A stretch of DNA of 64,000 nucleotides from an uncultured Caldilineaceae bacterium (GTDB taxonomy: Bacteria; Chloroflexota; Anaerolineae; Caldilineales; Caldilineaceae): assembly GCA_951812725.1 (NCBI GenBank), contig OX638330.1, positions 5,311,405 through 5,375,404 on the forward strand. The letters run 5' to 3'. Under the pieces are notes generated by a model. It saw only the letters and a list, made by a program, of their open reading frames with translations, ran no database searches and was not told the DNA's origin. Shown here one piece after another: positions 43,801 to 52,033 of the stretch (position 1 is its first letter; every line of letters begins with the position of its first letter). Both the position numbers and the translations under genes were made by a program.

Positions 43801-45609
43801 CGGCGAGACTTTGGCGAAGATTTGACGGCCGGTGAGTGCCTCCGGGGCTCCTGTGGCTGTCAGAGATAGCGCTGTGCAATACGGCAGTCCTAGTTCATCC
43901 AGGTCATTGTCCTCTACATGTTGCCATATTTTGGGTGCGCACCCACTTAACCGGTTGTCTGAGATGTGTAACCATGTCAGGTTGGAGAGATTGCCTAGTT
44001 CGGACGGAATCGGCCCACTCAGTTGATTTCCCCAGAGGCCCAGCCCTTCCAGGTTGGAGAGATTGCCTAGTTCGGACGGAATCGGCCCACTCAACTCGTT
44101 GTCGTATAGGTACAGCCCCTTTAGGTTGGTGAGCCTGCCCAATTCGGACGGAATCGTTCCGCTTAGGTTGTTCTCTGAAAGGTATACCTCTTGTAGGTTA
44201 GTGACTTTGCCCAACCCTGGCGGAATCGGCCCACTCAACTGGTTGCCATCGAGGTACAGGAATTCCAAATTAGTAAGGTTAGTCAGCTCTGGCGGAATCG
44301 TCCCGCTCAATTCGTTGTCCCAAAGGCTTAGCGTAGTCAGGTTGGTGAGGTTGCCTAACTCGGATGGAATCGTTCCGTTCAACCCGTTCTCTGAGAGATC
44401 CAACCCAATAACGCGACCACTATAGTCAGTGGTGACACCGTACCAAGTACCGATCGGGGCGTCGCTCAGCCAGTTGCCGCTCTTCACCCAGTTAGCGCCA
44501 TCCGTAGCCCCGTAGACCGCGACCAACGCGTCCGTGTCCGTACAAAACGGCAGACCAATTTCGTCCAAGTCGCTTTTCTCAATAATTCGCCAAACTTCGG
44601 GGACGCATCCAATTAACAACGAATTGCCTGAGAGGTACAGCAATTCCAGATTGGGGAGATTATCCAGTTCTGACGGAATCCATATGGTCAGCCAGTTGTC
44701 CCAAAGCGACAGCTCTTTCAGGTTGAAGAGGTTGCCCAACTCGGGCGGAATAGTTCCGCTCAATCGGTTCTTTGAGAGATACAGTTTTTCCAGGTTGGTG
44801 AGGTTGCCCAAATCTGGTGGAATCGAACCGCTCAACTGATTCGAGGAGAGGGACAACGTTTCCAGACTGGTGAGGTTGCCCAAATCTGGTGGAATCGAAC
44901 CGCTCAACTGATTCGAGGAGAGGGACAACGTTTCCAGACTGGTGAGGTTACCCAGTTCAGGCGGAATGGTTCCGCTCAACCGATTCTCGGAGAGATTCAG
45001 CCCTTCCAGGTTTGTAAGATTGCCCAGTTCTGGCGGGATCGAACCGCGCAACTGATTTGCGGAGAGCGCCAGCCATTCCAAGTCGAAGAGCTCGCTTAGC
45101 TCTGACGGAATCGAACCGCGCAACTTATTGTCCCAGAGAGCCAACACTTGCAGATTGGAAAGCTGGCTCAACTCTGACGGAATCGAACCGTTCAATTGAT
45201 TTTCGGAGAGAGCCAGCGCTTCCAGGCTGGAAAGATTCCCTAATTCGGATGGAATTGTCCCACTCAACTGATTCGAGTACAGGTTAAGCACTGTCAGGTT
45301 GGACAGGTTGCCAAGTTCGGGCGGTATATGCCCTCTCAGCTGATTCTCATAGAGGAGCAGCTCTGAAACTCGGCCTTCATCGTCTATGGTGACGCCATGC
45401 CATTCCGAGATCGGATTGTCGCTCAGCCAGTTGTCGTTGTTTATCCAACTGTCGCCGTCCGTGGCCTGATAGAGAGCGACCAGCGCGTCCCTGTCCGTGC
45501 TGGCATCTATAACGATCCGCACTGATGCAAACGCCCGAGGCCCCGTCAGACCGGCAACCAGGGCACATACAACGACAATAACAGTCGGAATTCTCAGAAC
45601 GGAGTTCAT
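40876..45609 (-). CDS. Large secreted LRR - trypsin-like protease - SH3b protein
   Basis: A 1577-residue secreted protein. Residues 1-29 are a signal peptide (IVVVCALVAGLTGPRAFA). Two LRR blocks follow (~38-355 and ~358-578), each beginning with a plant-style cap (ALVALYQATDGDSW, NNDNWLSDNPISEWHGVT) and carrying 24-residue plant-type repeats, and each ending in a Cys-capped segment. Residues ~590-775 are a trypsin-fold serine protease with the triad His630 (VVTNAHVV), Asp661 (LLADLAVLG) and Ser736 (GGQSGGAL). Next is a beta-rich region with a PPC-like domain (NGNIDFPGDIDFFSLPL), then two SH3b domains (TMNVRGGPGTNYPII ~1057; QMNVRGGPGTFYPVL ~1350), each followed by a similar YPPGW module. It is extracellular or envelope-linked. 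The target of the protease is unknown. Confidence 0.9.
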   Translation of the reverse strand: MNSVLRIPTVIVVVCALVAGLTGPRAFASVRIVIDASTDRDALVALYQATDGDSWINNDNWLSDNPISEWHGVTIDDEGRVSELLLYENQLRGHIPPELGNLSNLTVLNLYSNQLSGTIPSELGNLSSLEALALSENQLNGSIPSELSQLSNLQVLALWDNKLRGSIPSELSELFDLEWLALSANQLRGSIPPELGNLTNLEGLNLSENRLSGTIPPELGNLTSLETLSLSSNQLSGSIPPDLGNLTSLETLSLSSNQLSGSIPPDLGNLTNLEKLYLSKNRLSGTIPPELGNLFNLKELSLWDNWLTIWIPSELDNLPNLELLYLSGNSLLIGCVPEVWRIIEKSDLDEIGLPFCTDTDALVAVYGATDGANWVKSGNWLSDAPIGTWYGVTTDYSGRVIGLDLSENGLNGTIPSELGNLTNLTTLSLWDNELSGTIPPELTNLTNLEFLYLDGNQLSGPIPPGLGKVTNLQEVYLSENNLSGTIPSELGRLTNLKGLYLYDNELSGPIPSELGNLSNLEGLGLWGNQLSGPIPSELGNLSNLTWLHISDNRLSGCAPKIWQHVEDNDLDELGLPYCTALSLTATGAPEALTGRQIFAKVSPAIVFIQTEISSGSGVLIEGGYVVTNAHVVWPFDAARVVFPDGTEFGKVPVKGWDLLADLAVLGPIDASAQPATLLDGESIPIGSDMYLIGYPGEYGLFPQPVIVPGILSGLRQWEPAGVTYFQTPAPTAGGQSGGALVSSTGYVIGISGFTIIEGKFVLSASSADLLPRIQQLIGGEDSAGHGERLLPLEGGVRRHELTLQNYGDAYILNEPVGTSIEVELSGADEGGFRVFDSLGYEVTEDETDSFSFETEYNGPHFLVVSESGSGRFTLISNRPLTRFDDPDDSRRIQVGQSLNGNIDFPGDIDFFSLPLKRNETVEIVAQSVLADTFLSIWGPIAEEWADDDDSGGGLFGKDARIIFQALQSGEYGLFVADATWSAPGGYVISVKRAEETDALTPLDSSGTPTRPVPVVSIHNPLVIPIGDTPEVQAGDMYEWFPAGYEPSTGPTVTINGTMNVRGGPGTNYPIIGAAAAGQQYAALSRNAAGDWWQIEYEGRLVWVFGGLVTASADAANAPQADPTGWLTYDDEARGLSLSYPPGWRYFDPAQPTQADLALFSAARRGDKEQLDIAEMGAMVSAMSVGSEDAVIGLGLQADQAGDSSSNFMLVLSFAAAGLSLERYVQVVSDRLRDRYGVVADSVELAPELRPLGEEAVSIRYRESETNSEVWQVWLLSPDEETLLAIAFSVHSDEFSALEPLLREIVQKAQWANQPTPTFPVVTIGGQMNVRGGPGTFYPVLGTASAGEQFAITGKTSQGSWWRINYNEQTGWVFSQLVTASGPLEDVPLVKAFDWDGFHDGERRLWIFYPPGWFFFDPTQATDADRKSLGDLIGQEYAEQWLRDFAADMDTSQKERYVGFGFKIASESTAQIEVAAFPADGLDLGQVMSIVQEGLRESGLDVDSAEMVTNLRYDGAGTGSIRYRDNRTGLGSEKIYWQVWTASPDRGTFLRISFVFHSSESAQLVPLLSELVRRIRWE
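44811..44954 (-). repeat. Exact-looking 72-bp duplication of one LRR
   Basis: Two adjacent 72-bp units (44811-44882, 44883-44954) encode the same 24-residue repeat (LTSLETLSLSSNQLSGSIPP and on). I see only one base difference, at the very end. A recent in-frame slippage or unequal-recombination event. Confidence 0.85.
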
Positions 45610-45891
45610 AATCTCCCTCTTGCTGGCTGAATGCCTTAACTATTTGCAGCAACTGCATCTACGCATCGATCAGATATCTCATGTGGATCCCAAATGACAC
45701 CCAGAACCTGCGTGTATCGGCAGAGCATGCGAGACTCTTGCGATCTCGGTATAGAGACTGGGCGAAAAGTCTAAATCTCAAATTGAACGCACATTAGATT
45801 TGCAATCAGTTTTCTGCAAATTATGATATCCGACGGCCCGGCAGGGTATGGAAAGAGTAAGCCACACTCTAAAAAGTATACGAACAGCAAC

Positions 45892-47256
45892 TCACTCCAA
45901 CCACCCCGCCACCTGCTCACCAACGCGCGCCACCGCGCTCGCCCCGCTCTGCTCGCCCGTCAGCACCCGGTTCACCTCAATAAAATACACCAGCGAAATC
46001 TCCGTATAATGCCCGCCTGTCATCGCCGCCGGCCGCGCCACCGCGTGCTCAGCCAGGCTTTCCGCAATCTGCGCCGCAGCCGCAATCCGCGCCTGCACGT
46101 CCGCATCATCGTACAGCGCAGCAATCGCCGGCGGCGTACCGTCTGCCAGCGCCCGCCGCCGTTGCGCCGTCGCGTCCGTAAGGCAGCGGGCCGCATCCGC
46201 CGCCGCATCCGGGTTGCGGCTGTAGCGGCTGACACCGATCTGCTGCCCCCCAATAACGCTCGCGTGACTCGCGTCCGCGCCATCGCCCTTCGGCATGCGC
46301 GTCACCCCGAACCGGTCGCGGACCGGGCTGTCTTCCGCCTGGCTCAGTCCATAAGCATACGGCCAATTGCGCATGAAGGCCGCATTGCCATTCTGGAACA
46401 TCCAGCGCGCATCCTCCTCCTGGAAGACCGTTACATTCGGCGGGCTGATTTCGCCCACCCACGCCGCCGCCCTGTCAAGCACCGCCGCCGCGCCGTCATC
46501 CTTAACCAAGCGCCCATCCGCGTCAACGATCAAGTCGCCCCCCATACTCGCCTGCCACTCCAGCGCATTGACCGTCAACCCCTCGTACACATTGCCCTGC
46601 CACACATACCCCCAGAACTCCGCATTCTCGTCGCGTTCCCCTGCCTGGATCGTCGCCGCCATCTCCTCCAACTCGCTCCACGTCGCCGGCGGCTGCTCGA
46701 AACCGTACTTCTCCAGCAAATCCGTCCGGTAGTACAGAAGCCCGATATCGCCCGTCAGCGGCAAACCGACCAGCGCATCGCCCACGCTGTTGTTCTGCAA
46801 ATAGATGTCAAAGTATTGCTCGCGCTCATCTGCCGAAAGATACGGATTCAAATCAAGCAGATGCGGCGCCAGCGTGCCCGACCAGATCACGTCGAAGTCG
46901 AGCAGATCGATGTCATCCGACTCGGCCGGCAGGAACTGTCGATAGAGCCCCAGCCTGTCCACCGGATTCGCAGGCGCCGGCAGCAATTCGATCGCCATGC
47001 CGACCTCCTTGCCGCAGCGCGCAACGATCTCCCTGTCCACCGGCCGCACAAAAGCCGGCCCCATCCAGCGCAAAATCGGTCTGGAAGCGGTGGCCGCGAC
47101 CGTAGTTGCAGCCCCTTCCGCTGCTGGCGCAGCGCTCTCCTCCCCCGATCCATTCCCACAACTGGCGCACAGAAGCGCCGCGCCCAAGAGGAACAAAAAG
47201 AATAGAAGGTGGGCCGCCCACCTCCTCCGTCCCTTCCCTGCAGGCGCAGTCGCCAT
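45892..47256 (-). CDS. ABC transporter sugar-type solute-binding lipoprotein
   Basis: A 454-residue protein, start MATAPAGKGRRRW (ATG at 47256); the longer frame is non-coding in style and overlaps the upstream gene. It has a lipoprotein signal peptide: HLLFFLFLLGAALLCASC, with the lipidated Cys in ALLCASCGNG. The mature part resembles family 1 extracellular solute-binding proteins: DIDLLDFDVIWSGTLAPHLL, LVGLPLTGDIGLLYYRTDLL, PPATWSELEEMAATIQ, FWGYVWQGNVYEGLTVNALE, NGNAAFMRNWPYAY, PKGDGADASHASVIGG. Such proteins deliver sugars to a membrane permease and ATPase; neither is in the window. It starts 16 bp after the stop of the upstream TIM-barrel gene, so the two are cotranscribed. Confidence 0.92.
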   Translation of the reverse strand: MATAPAGKGRRRWAAHLLFFLFLLGAALLCASCGNGSGEESAAPAAEGAATTVAATASRPILRWMGPAFVRPVDREIVARCGKEVGMAIELLPAPANPVDRLGLYRQFLPAESDDIDLLDFDVIWSGTLAPHLLDLNPYLSADEREQYFDIYLQNNSVGDALVGLPLTGDIGLLYYRTDLLEKYGFEQPPATWSELEEMAATIQAGERDENAEFWGYVWQGNVYEGLTVNALEWQASMGGDLIVDADGRLVKDDGAAAVLDRAAAWVGEISPPNVTVFQEEDARWMFQNGNAAFMRNWPYAYGLSQAEDSPVRDRFGVTRMPKGDGADASHASVIGGQQIGVSRYSRNPDAAADAARCLTDATAQRRRALADGTPPAIAALYDDADVQARIAAAAQIAESLAEHAVARPAAMTGGHYTEISLVYFIEVNRVLTGEQSGASAVARVGEQVAGWLE

Positions 47257-47272
47257 AGCTCTTCTGGGATTA

Positions 47273-49999
47273 CTAAGAACCAAGAACCCCTCCCCCCATA
47301 AACGTAACCACCGCCGCCTCGTCCGCCGACAACTCCACTTCGACACTGATCTCCAGTTCCGCGCAGTAGACCAGATATTCTCCCGGCCGAAATGGCCCGA
47401 ACTCGGCGCGGTAGGGCGTCCCGGTCTCGCCTTCCTCCCCGGCCTCGCGCTCTTCCTCGCCGCCATCCGCGCCCACCACCGTAACTGTCAGATCGGGCCG
47501 CTCCACCCACTGCACGTAAATCATGCCGCTCGCACTAGCAGCCGTCCGGATGCGCCTGTGCTGGCTCCATCCATCCTCCGTCTGCCAGAGCTGAATACTG
47601 AGCCGGTCGCCAGCCTCCAGATGAAACCCGCGCCGACCGAAACCGTCGGCGTAGAGATCGTAGTCGCCCGCCGGCAGGCTGTCGAACCTGAACGCGCCCG
47701 AAGGTTCCAGCTGCGTCACGTAGCGTTGCCCCCGCGCGTCCAGCAGTGTCACCTGCCGCGCAGGCGCGGCCGTCGTCTCGCGCTCAGTTTCACCCTGCAG
47801 AAACGCCGGCTCCGGCAGCGGCGCCAGCACCTCTTCCGCCAGCAGAACCAGATCGCAACGCGGCTGATTGCGCCCATCCAAAACCAGCGGGCGCGGGCAG
47901 TGGAGCAGCCGCCTCTGTTTCACATCCACAAAATAGGTCCCGGCCGGCAGCCCGCTGAAAACATATCTGCCGTTCTCGTCCACTTCAGCAAAACGCTCGC
48001 TGGGCCCCCCGCCCGCCTCCGCAGCCCGCAGCCGCACAATGCCGCCCTTCCCGCCCTCCACCGTGCCGCTGACGGCCGACTCTTGCGGGACCGAGCTCTT
48101 CTCATCATAGGAATAGACGAAAAGTACATGGGTCGCCATTTCCCGGTCAACCGGCACCTGGCACTGCACAGGGGTTGTACCGCTGTTCGGCAGCCCCAGC
48201 GCCTCCAGCCGGTAGCTGTCAGCCGGCAGTGGCCCCACCTCGCAATGCGCCGTCTGCGCCTCCACGCTACGCGCCAGCGGAACCACCCAACTCTTCTGTT
48301 CGCTGTCGCTGATGCGTAACGCCGGCGGCCGCGCATCGTCGCTCGGCAAAAGCTCCATGTTGCAGGTCAACACGCGCCCGCGCTCCACCGGCCGCTGCTC
48401 CACCTCATAGCCCCAGCCGTAGGCCGCCAGATCGCGGACCGCCTCCTGCGCCGGCGCCAGATCGATCGCGTCTACCCGGCTGCCGGCAGGGTTCGTCACC
48501 TCCACGCTGTAACGGCCCGCCGGCAGATTGACAAAACGGTAAACCCCGCTCTGTCTCGCGATCGATTCGTAAGCGAATCCGTCGCTGTGCGTAAGGCGAA
48601 CATGCGCGCCGGCGCCGCCCCGCACCTTACCGCTCAACACACCCTCGCCCGTCGACCGCAGTCCGTTGCGCGCCGTGATCACCGGCGCCTGAGGCGCACT
48701 CTCCTCGTGCCCTTCCTGCCCTCTTGGCCGTTTGGGCTCCGCCTTGAGCAGGGGAACGATCGGCAGCGTCGACCAGCCGAACGTCTCAGGAACCGGAATC
48801 CGCCCCCCAGGCAACGAAAGCAGCTCCCCCTCTCCGTCCTCCTCTTCCAGCCCCTCCGCCAGATGCAGCGGACTATACCAGGCGTTCTGCTCGTCAACCG
48901 CGCCTTCCCCCTGCAGCGCCTCATGCGCCAGTAACCAGAAGGCCGTGCAGAAGTAATAGTCCGGCGCCGGCGGCGTATGCCGGCTGGTCCCCATCATCGC
49001 CCGGCAGATCTCCAGCGTCTGCGCCATATGTAGCGTAGGTGTCGTCGCCGGGTAACGCGGGTCTGCGCTCTCGTTGATCAGATAACCATTGGCTGTCGAA
49101 AGGATCGGCAGACTGCGCCCTGTCAACCCCACCGCCGCACTGTTCAGCCGTTCAAATGCGCGCCAATGCACGCCCTGCGCTGGCAACTCAGCTTGCGGTT
49201 GGCCGGCGGAAGGTTTCTTCAAAGCAGCCGCCAGCCTCGCCCGCCAGTCGACAGGAGCGTCGTCATCAGCCGCCGGCTGGTCCTCCAGGCCCGCCAACTC
49301 GCGCCGCAGGTCATTGATCTCAGCCAGTGGCCGGTCCTGCCACGAATCTCCCTGCCACGCCTCCGCCGCCAGGGCCAGGTAGAACTCGCGCGCAAGCGGC
49401 GCGCCCTCGCGATGGACCGCGTCTTCAGGGTAATGCGGGGGACGGTTACTCGAATAGTTGTGGATCGCCAGCCAGATCGGCTTGTCGAACAGCGTATCAC
49501 CGCCGGCGCGCCCAATCTCCTCTACCAGCTGCCAGTCGCCCTCCGGCGTCAGCGCGGGGATGGCCGGCATCCCGCCCCGCTCCAGAATCGCCGCCATATT
49601 CGCCGCCGCCGTCTGCGCCGTCACCGCCAGCGCATCGGCTGGCAGCCTCCCCTGCCCCCAGAAAGCGGCCCTGTCCGGCTCACTGTCAAACTCAAAATAG
49701 CGCACGCCCGCCTCGACCAACTCCTCCACCACGTCCAATTCCGCGGCCGAGAGCAGGCCCGGTCCCGGCGCCTCCCGCACGAGTTGCACGATCGGCATGA
49801 TCTGCCCAGCCAGCAGCGTCTGCGCCAGCTGCAGCGCCTCGCGCTGGTCCGCGATCTTTACCCACTTGACGCCCAGCTCAATAAGTTGCCGCAGCCAGAA
49901 CCCTTCCACCATCTCGGGCGGCGCCGCGCCAACACCGGCGCACCAGTGGATACCGATTCCTGTATCGTCTGCAGGGCGGGGATAAGCGTGCAAATCCAT
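47273..49999 (-). CDS. Glycoside-hydrolase-like TIM barrel with carboxypeptidase-regulatory-like domains
   Basis: A 908-residue protein starting MDLHAYPRPADDTGIGIHWC. The first ~370 residues look like a (beta/alpha)8 hydrolase-type barrel (WVKIADQREALQLAQTLLAG; FEFDSEPDRAAFWG; FDKPIWLAIHNYSSNRPPHY; ILSTANGYLINESADPRYPA), with Glu/Asp candidates but no assignable family. The C-terminal half has several carboxypeptidase regulatory-like beta-sandwiches (SGVYRFVNLPAGRYSVEVTN; NGRYVFSGLPAGTYFVDVKQ; GAFRFDSLPAGDYDLYADGF). It lacks a signal peptide, odd for a protein with such extracellular-style domains. The start has no Shine-Dalgarno but a promoter -10 box eight bases upstream (leaderless). The sugar-binding lipoprotein gene follows in the same operon. 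Confidence 0.72.
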   Translation of the reverse strand: MDLHAYPRPADDTGIGIHWCAGVGAAPPEMVEGFWLRQLIELGVKWVKIADQREALQLAQTLLAGQIMPIVQLVREAPGPGLLSAAELDVVEELVEAGVRYFEFDSEPDRAAFWGQGRLPADALAVTAQTAAANMAAILERGGMPAIPALTPEGDWQLVEEIGRAGGDTLFDKPIWLAIHNYSSNRPPHYPEDAVHREGAPLAREFYLALAAEAWQGDSWQDRPLAEINDLRRELAGLEDQPAADDDAPVDWRARLAAALKKPSAGQPQAELPAQGVHWRAFERLNSAAVGLTGRSLPILSTANGYLINESADPRYPATTPTLHMAQTLEICRAMMGTSRHTPPAPDYYFCTAFWLLAHEALQGEGAVDEQNAWYSPLHLAEGLEEEDGEGELLSLPGGRIPVPETFGWSTLPIVPLLKAEPKRPRGQEGHEESAPQAPVITARNGLRSTGEGVLSGKVRGGAGAHVRLTHSDGFAYESIARQSGVYRFVNLPAGRYSVEVTNPAGSRVDAIDLAPAQEAVRDLAAYGWGYEVEQRPVERGRVLTCNMELLPSDDARPPALRISDSEQKSWVVPLARSVEAQTAHCEVGPLPADSYRLEALGLPNSGTTPVQCQVPVDREMATHVLFVYSYDEKSSVPQESAVSGTVEGGKGGIVRLRAAEAGGGPSERFAEVDENGRYVFSGLPAGTYFVDVKQRRLLHCPRPLVLDGRNQPRCDLVLLAEEVLAPLPEPAFLQGETERETTAAPARQVTLLDARGQRYVTQLEPSGAFRFDSLPAGDYDLYADGFGRRGFHLEAGDRLSIQLWQTEDGWSQHRRIRTAASASGMIYVQWVERPDLTVTVVGADGGEEEREAGEEGETGTPYRAEFGPFRPGEYLVYCAELEISVEVELSADEAAVVTFMGGGVLGS

Positions 50000-50007
50000 A
50001 AAGGGGA

Positions 50008-50036
50008 ATTATACAGCGGTTCGCAGCCACTGGCTA
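50008..50036 (-). promoter_or_regulatory. Promoter of the TIM-barrel/solute-binding operon, apparently leaderless
   Basis: On the minus strand: -35 TAGCCA (50036-50031), 17-bp spacer, perfect -10 TATAAT (50013-50008), then eight bases to the ATG at 49999. Transcription would start about at the start codon, and no Shine-Dalgarno is present. Confidence 0.55.
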
Positions 50037-50116
50037 GCGGAAGTCACAATCGGGCGCTTCCCAAACGGTCGTCCCCTGCAAAGCGAAAGTGCTTCTCTTT
50101 CCTCATTATATTATGG

Positions 50117-50514
50117 GCGGTCGGGCCTTCGGCCCTCCCTTGTGCAGGGGCTGCGCCCCCGCAACGCCCCCCTCTGGCTAGCGACCGTACTTACTCTTCC
50201 CCAGCATCGTGTCTGGCGAACGGAGTCTACTCCCCCACTTGCCGCTTCAACCCACCGACCACCGACCTCCAACCGCAGAAGTTACTGATCACTGACCACT
50301 GACCACTGCAGTTGTGCGGTCGGGCCTTCGGCCCTCACTTGTGCAGGGGCTGCGCCCCCGCAACGCCCCCCTCTGGCTAGCGACCGTGCTTACTCTTCCC
50401 CAGCATCGTGTCTGGCGAACGGAGTCTACTCCCCCACTTGCCGCTTCAACCCACCGACCACCGACCTCCAACCGCAGAAGTTACTGATCACTGACCACTG
50501 ACCACTGCAGTTGT
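50117..50514. repeat. Tandem duplication of a 199-bp noncoding unit containing the twin-hairpin core
   Basis: Two head-to-tail copies (50117-50315 and 50316-50514), almost identical (about two differences by eye: TCCC/TCAC and GTAC/GTGC). Each starts with the twin-hairpin core, continues with CTGGCTAGCGACCGT and AGCATCGTGTCTGGCGAA, and ends with ACTGATCACTGACCACTGAC. The post-core part is related, more distantly, to the 285-bp MITE-like element. Confidence 0.85.
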
Positions 50515-50963
50515 GCGGCTCCAGCAACGTGGCGGCCGCCAACCGCATACGCAATCAGATAGCCTGCATGGCGGCGGGGAGGTAGGGCAGGTCAAGACAA
50601 TCACTATATATAGCCGAGAAGCTACCCAAAAACGCAACCACCTACAAACGTTTGCACCTGCCCGGAGATTGTCCAACTACCTATAAGTGCTGTAAACTGG
50701 ACATGTGATCTGTCCGAATTTGGCAATGCCGATAAGTCACATTTCAGCCTTGTCCCGTGTAAATCGCATATTTCATCGTCGATTTCAGCGACTTTGGAGC
50801 CTGGCGTACACGCGCCTGCCCACACTATGCGTCATAATCAACTAATCTGCCCGCTATGCAGTCTCCCCAGTGAGCGTGCATGGCCGGAGGGCGCTTTCGG
50901 AACGGCGAGAACCCTACTGACCACCAACCACTCGCCATGAACCACTGACAAGAGGAAAACCCC
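50515..50963. other. Intergenic region upstream of moxR
   Basis: About 450 bp with no credible gene. The last 60 bp contain another ACTGACCACCAACCACT-like tract and AGAGGAAAA before the MoxR start, so promoter and ribosome-binding site of the MoxR/DUF58 pair should lie here. Confidence 0.5.
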
Positions 50964-51917
50964 ATGCAAGAAGTGCAAGACGTCGCCAAGCGCATACTTG
51001 CCAACGTCGAGCAGGTCATCATCGGCAAGGAGCGGGAGATACGCATGACCGTGGTTGCTCTGCTGTGCGAAGGCCATCTGCTCATTGAAGATGTACCCGG
51101 CGTCGGCAAAACCATGTTGGCGCGGGCCATCGCCCGCACCGTCGGCAGCACCTACCGCCGCATTCAGTTTACGCCCGATATGCTGCCCAGCGATGTCACC
51201 GGTGTCAGCGTCTTCAATCAGAAAAACCTCGAATTCGAATTCCGGCCTGGCCCCATCATGGCGCAAATCGTTCTCTCCGACGAGATCAACCGCGCCACGC
51301 CCAAAACCCAGTCCGCTCTTCTCGAGGCGATGGAGGAGCGCCAGGTCACCGTCGATGGCACTACCTATCAGATGGCGCGGCCATTTATGGTGCTGGCCAC
51401 CCAGAATCCCATCGAATATGAGGGCACCTTCCCCCTGCCCGAGGCGCAGGTCGACCGCTTCCTCATGCGCATTCGGGTCGGCTATCCTTCGAAGGCGCAC
51501 GAGATCAACATCATGGGTCTGCAGGCCCTCATGCACCCGATCGAAAACCTGGAGAGTACCGTGTCTGTCGAAGAACTCGCACAGGCCCAGAGCGCAGTGC
51601 GCGATATGTATGTCGACGATAGCGTAAAGGAGTATATCGTCGACCTTGTCTCCACCACCCGCGATCATCCCGATGTCTATCTCGGCGCAAGTCCCCGCGG
51701 CAGCCTCGCGCTCTTCCGCGCCTCCCGCGCCTGGGCCGCAATCGATGGACGCGATTATGTGCTGCCCGATGATATCAAGCTCCTCGCCGAGTCGACGCTC
51801 GCCCACCGCCTGATCGTCAGCCCGTCGGCCCGCATCAAAAATGTCGACGCCGTCCAGGTGATCGAGGACGCCCTTGCCCATACACCCGTGCCCGGCAGCC
51901 GTGTCGGATCCCGCTGA
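50964..51917 (+). CDS. MoxR family AAA+ ATPase
   Basis: A 317-residue MoxR-type AAA_3 ATPase, a chaperone-like factor usually assisting assembly of cell-envelope or metal-dependent complexes with VWA/DUF58 partners. Walker A EDVPGVGKT at 42-50, Walker B with DEIN at 106-109, sensor 1 LATQNPIE (around 155), the arginine-finger region RFLMRIRVGYP, and the C-terminal lid ASPRGSLALFRASRAWAAI. Start MQEVQDVAKRI behind GAGGAAAA. It is cytoplasmic. The DUF58 gene follows after 116 bp on the same strand, the standard pairing. The leader contains the window's ACTGACCA tracts. Confidence 0.95.
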   Translation: MQEVQDVAKRILANVEQVIIGKEREIRMTVVALLCEGHLLIEDVPGVGKTMLARAIARTVGSTYRRIQFTPDMLPSDVTGVSVFNQKNLEFEFRPGPIMAQIVLSDEINRATPKTQSALLEAMEERQVTVDGTTYQMARPFMVLATQNPIEYEGTFPLPEAQVDRFLMRIRVGYPSKAHEINIMGLQALMHPIENLESTVSVEELAQAQSAVRDMYVDDSVKEYIVDLVSTTRDHPDVYLGASPRGSLALFRASRAWAAIDGRDYVLPDDIKLLAESTLAHRLIVSPSARIKNVDAVQVIEDALAHTPVPGSRVGSR

Positions 51918-52033
51918 ACGCCTACCGAAGTTTTCAGCTCTTCAGTCCCTATCCCCGGCTCTTGGTCACTGCTCCACAGCAACTGCCGGGAAATTGCCGA
52001 CAACTGAAAACTAAAGACTAAAAACTGCCGTTC

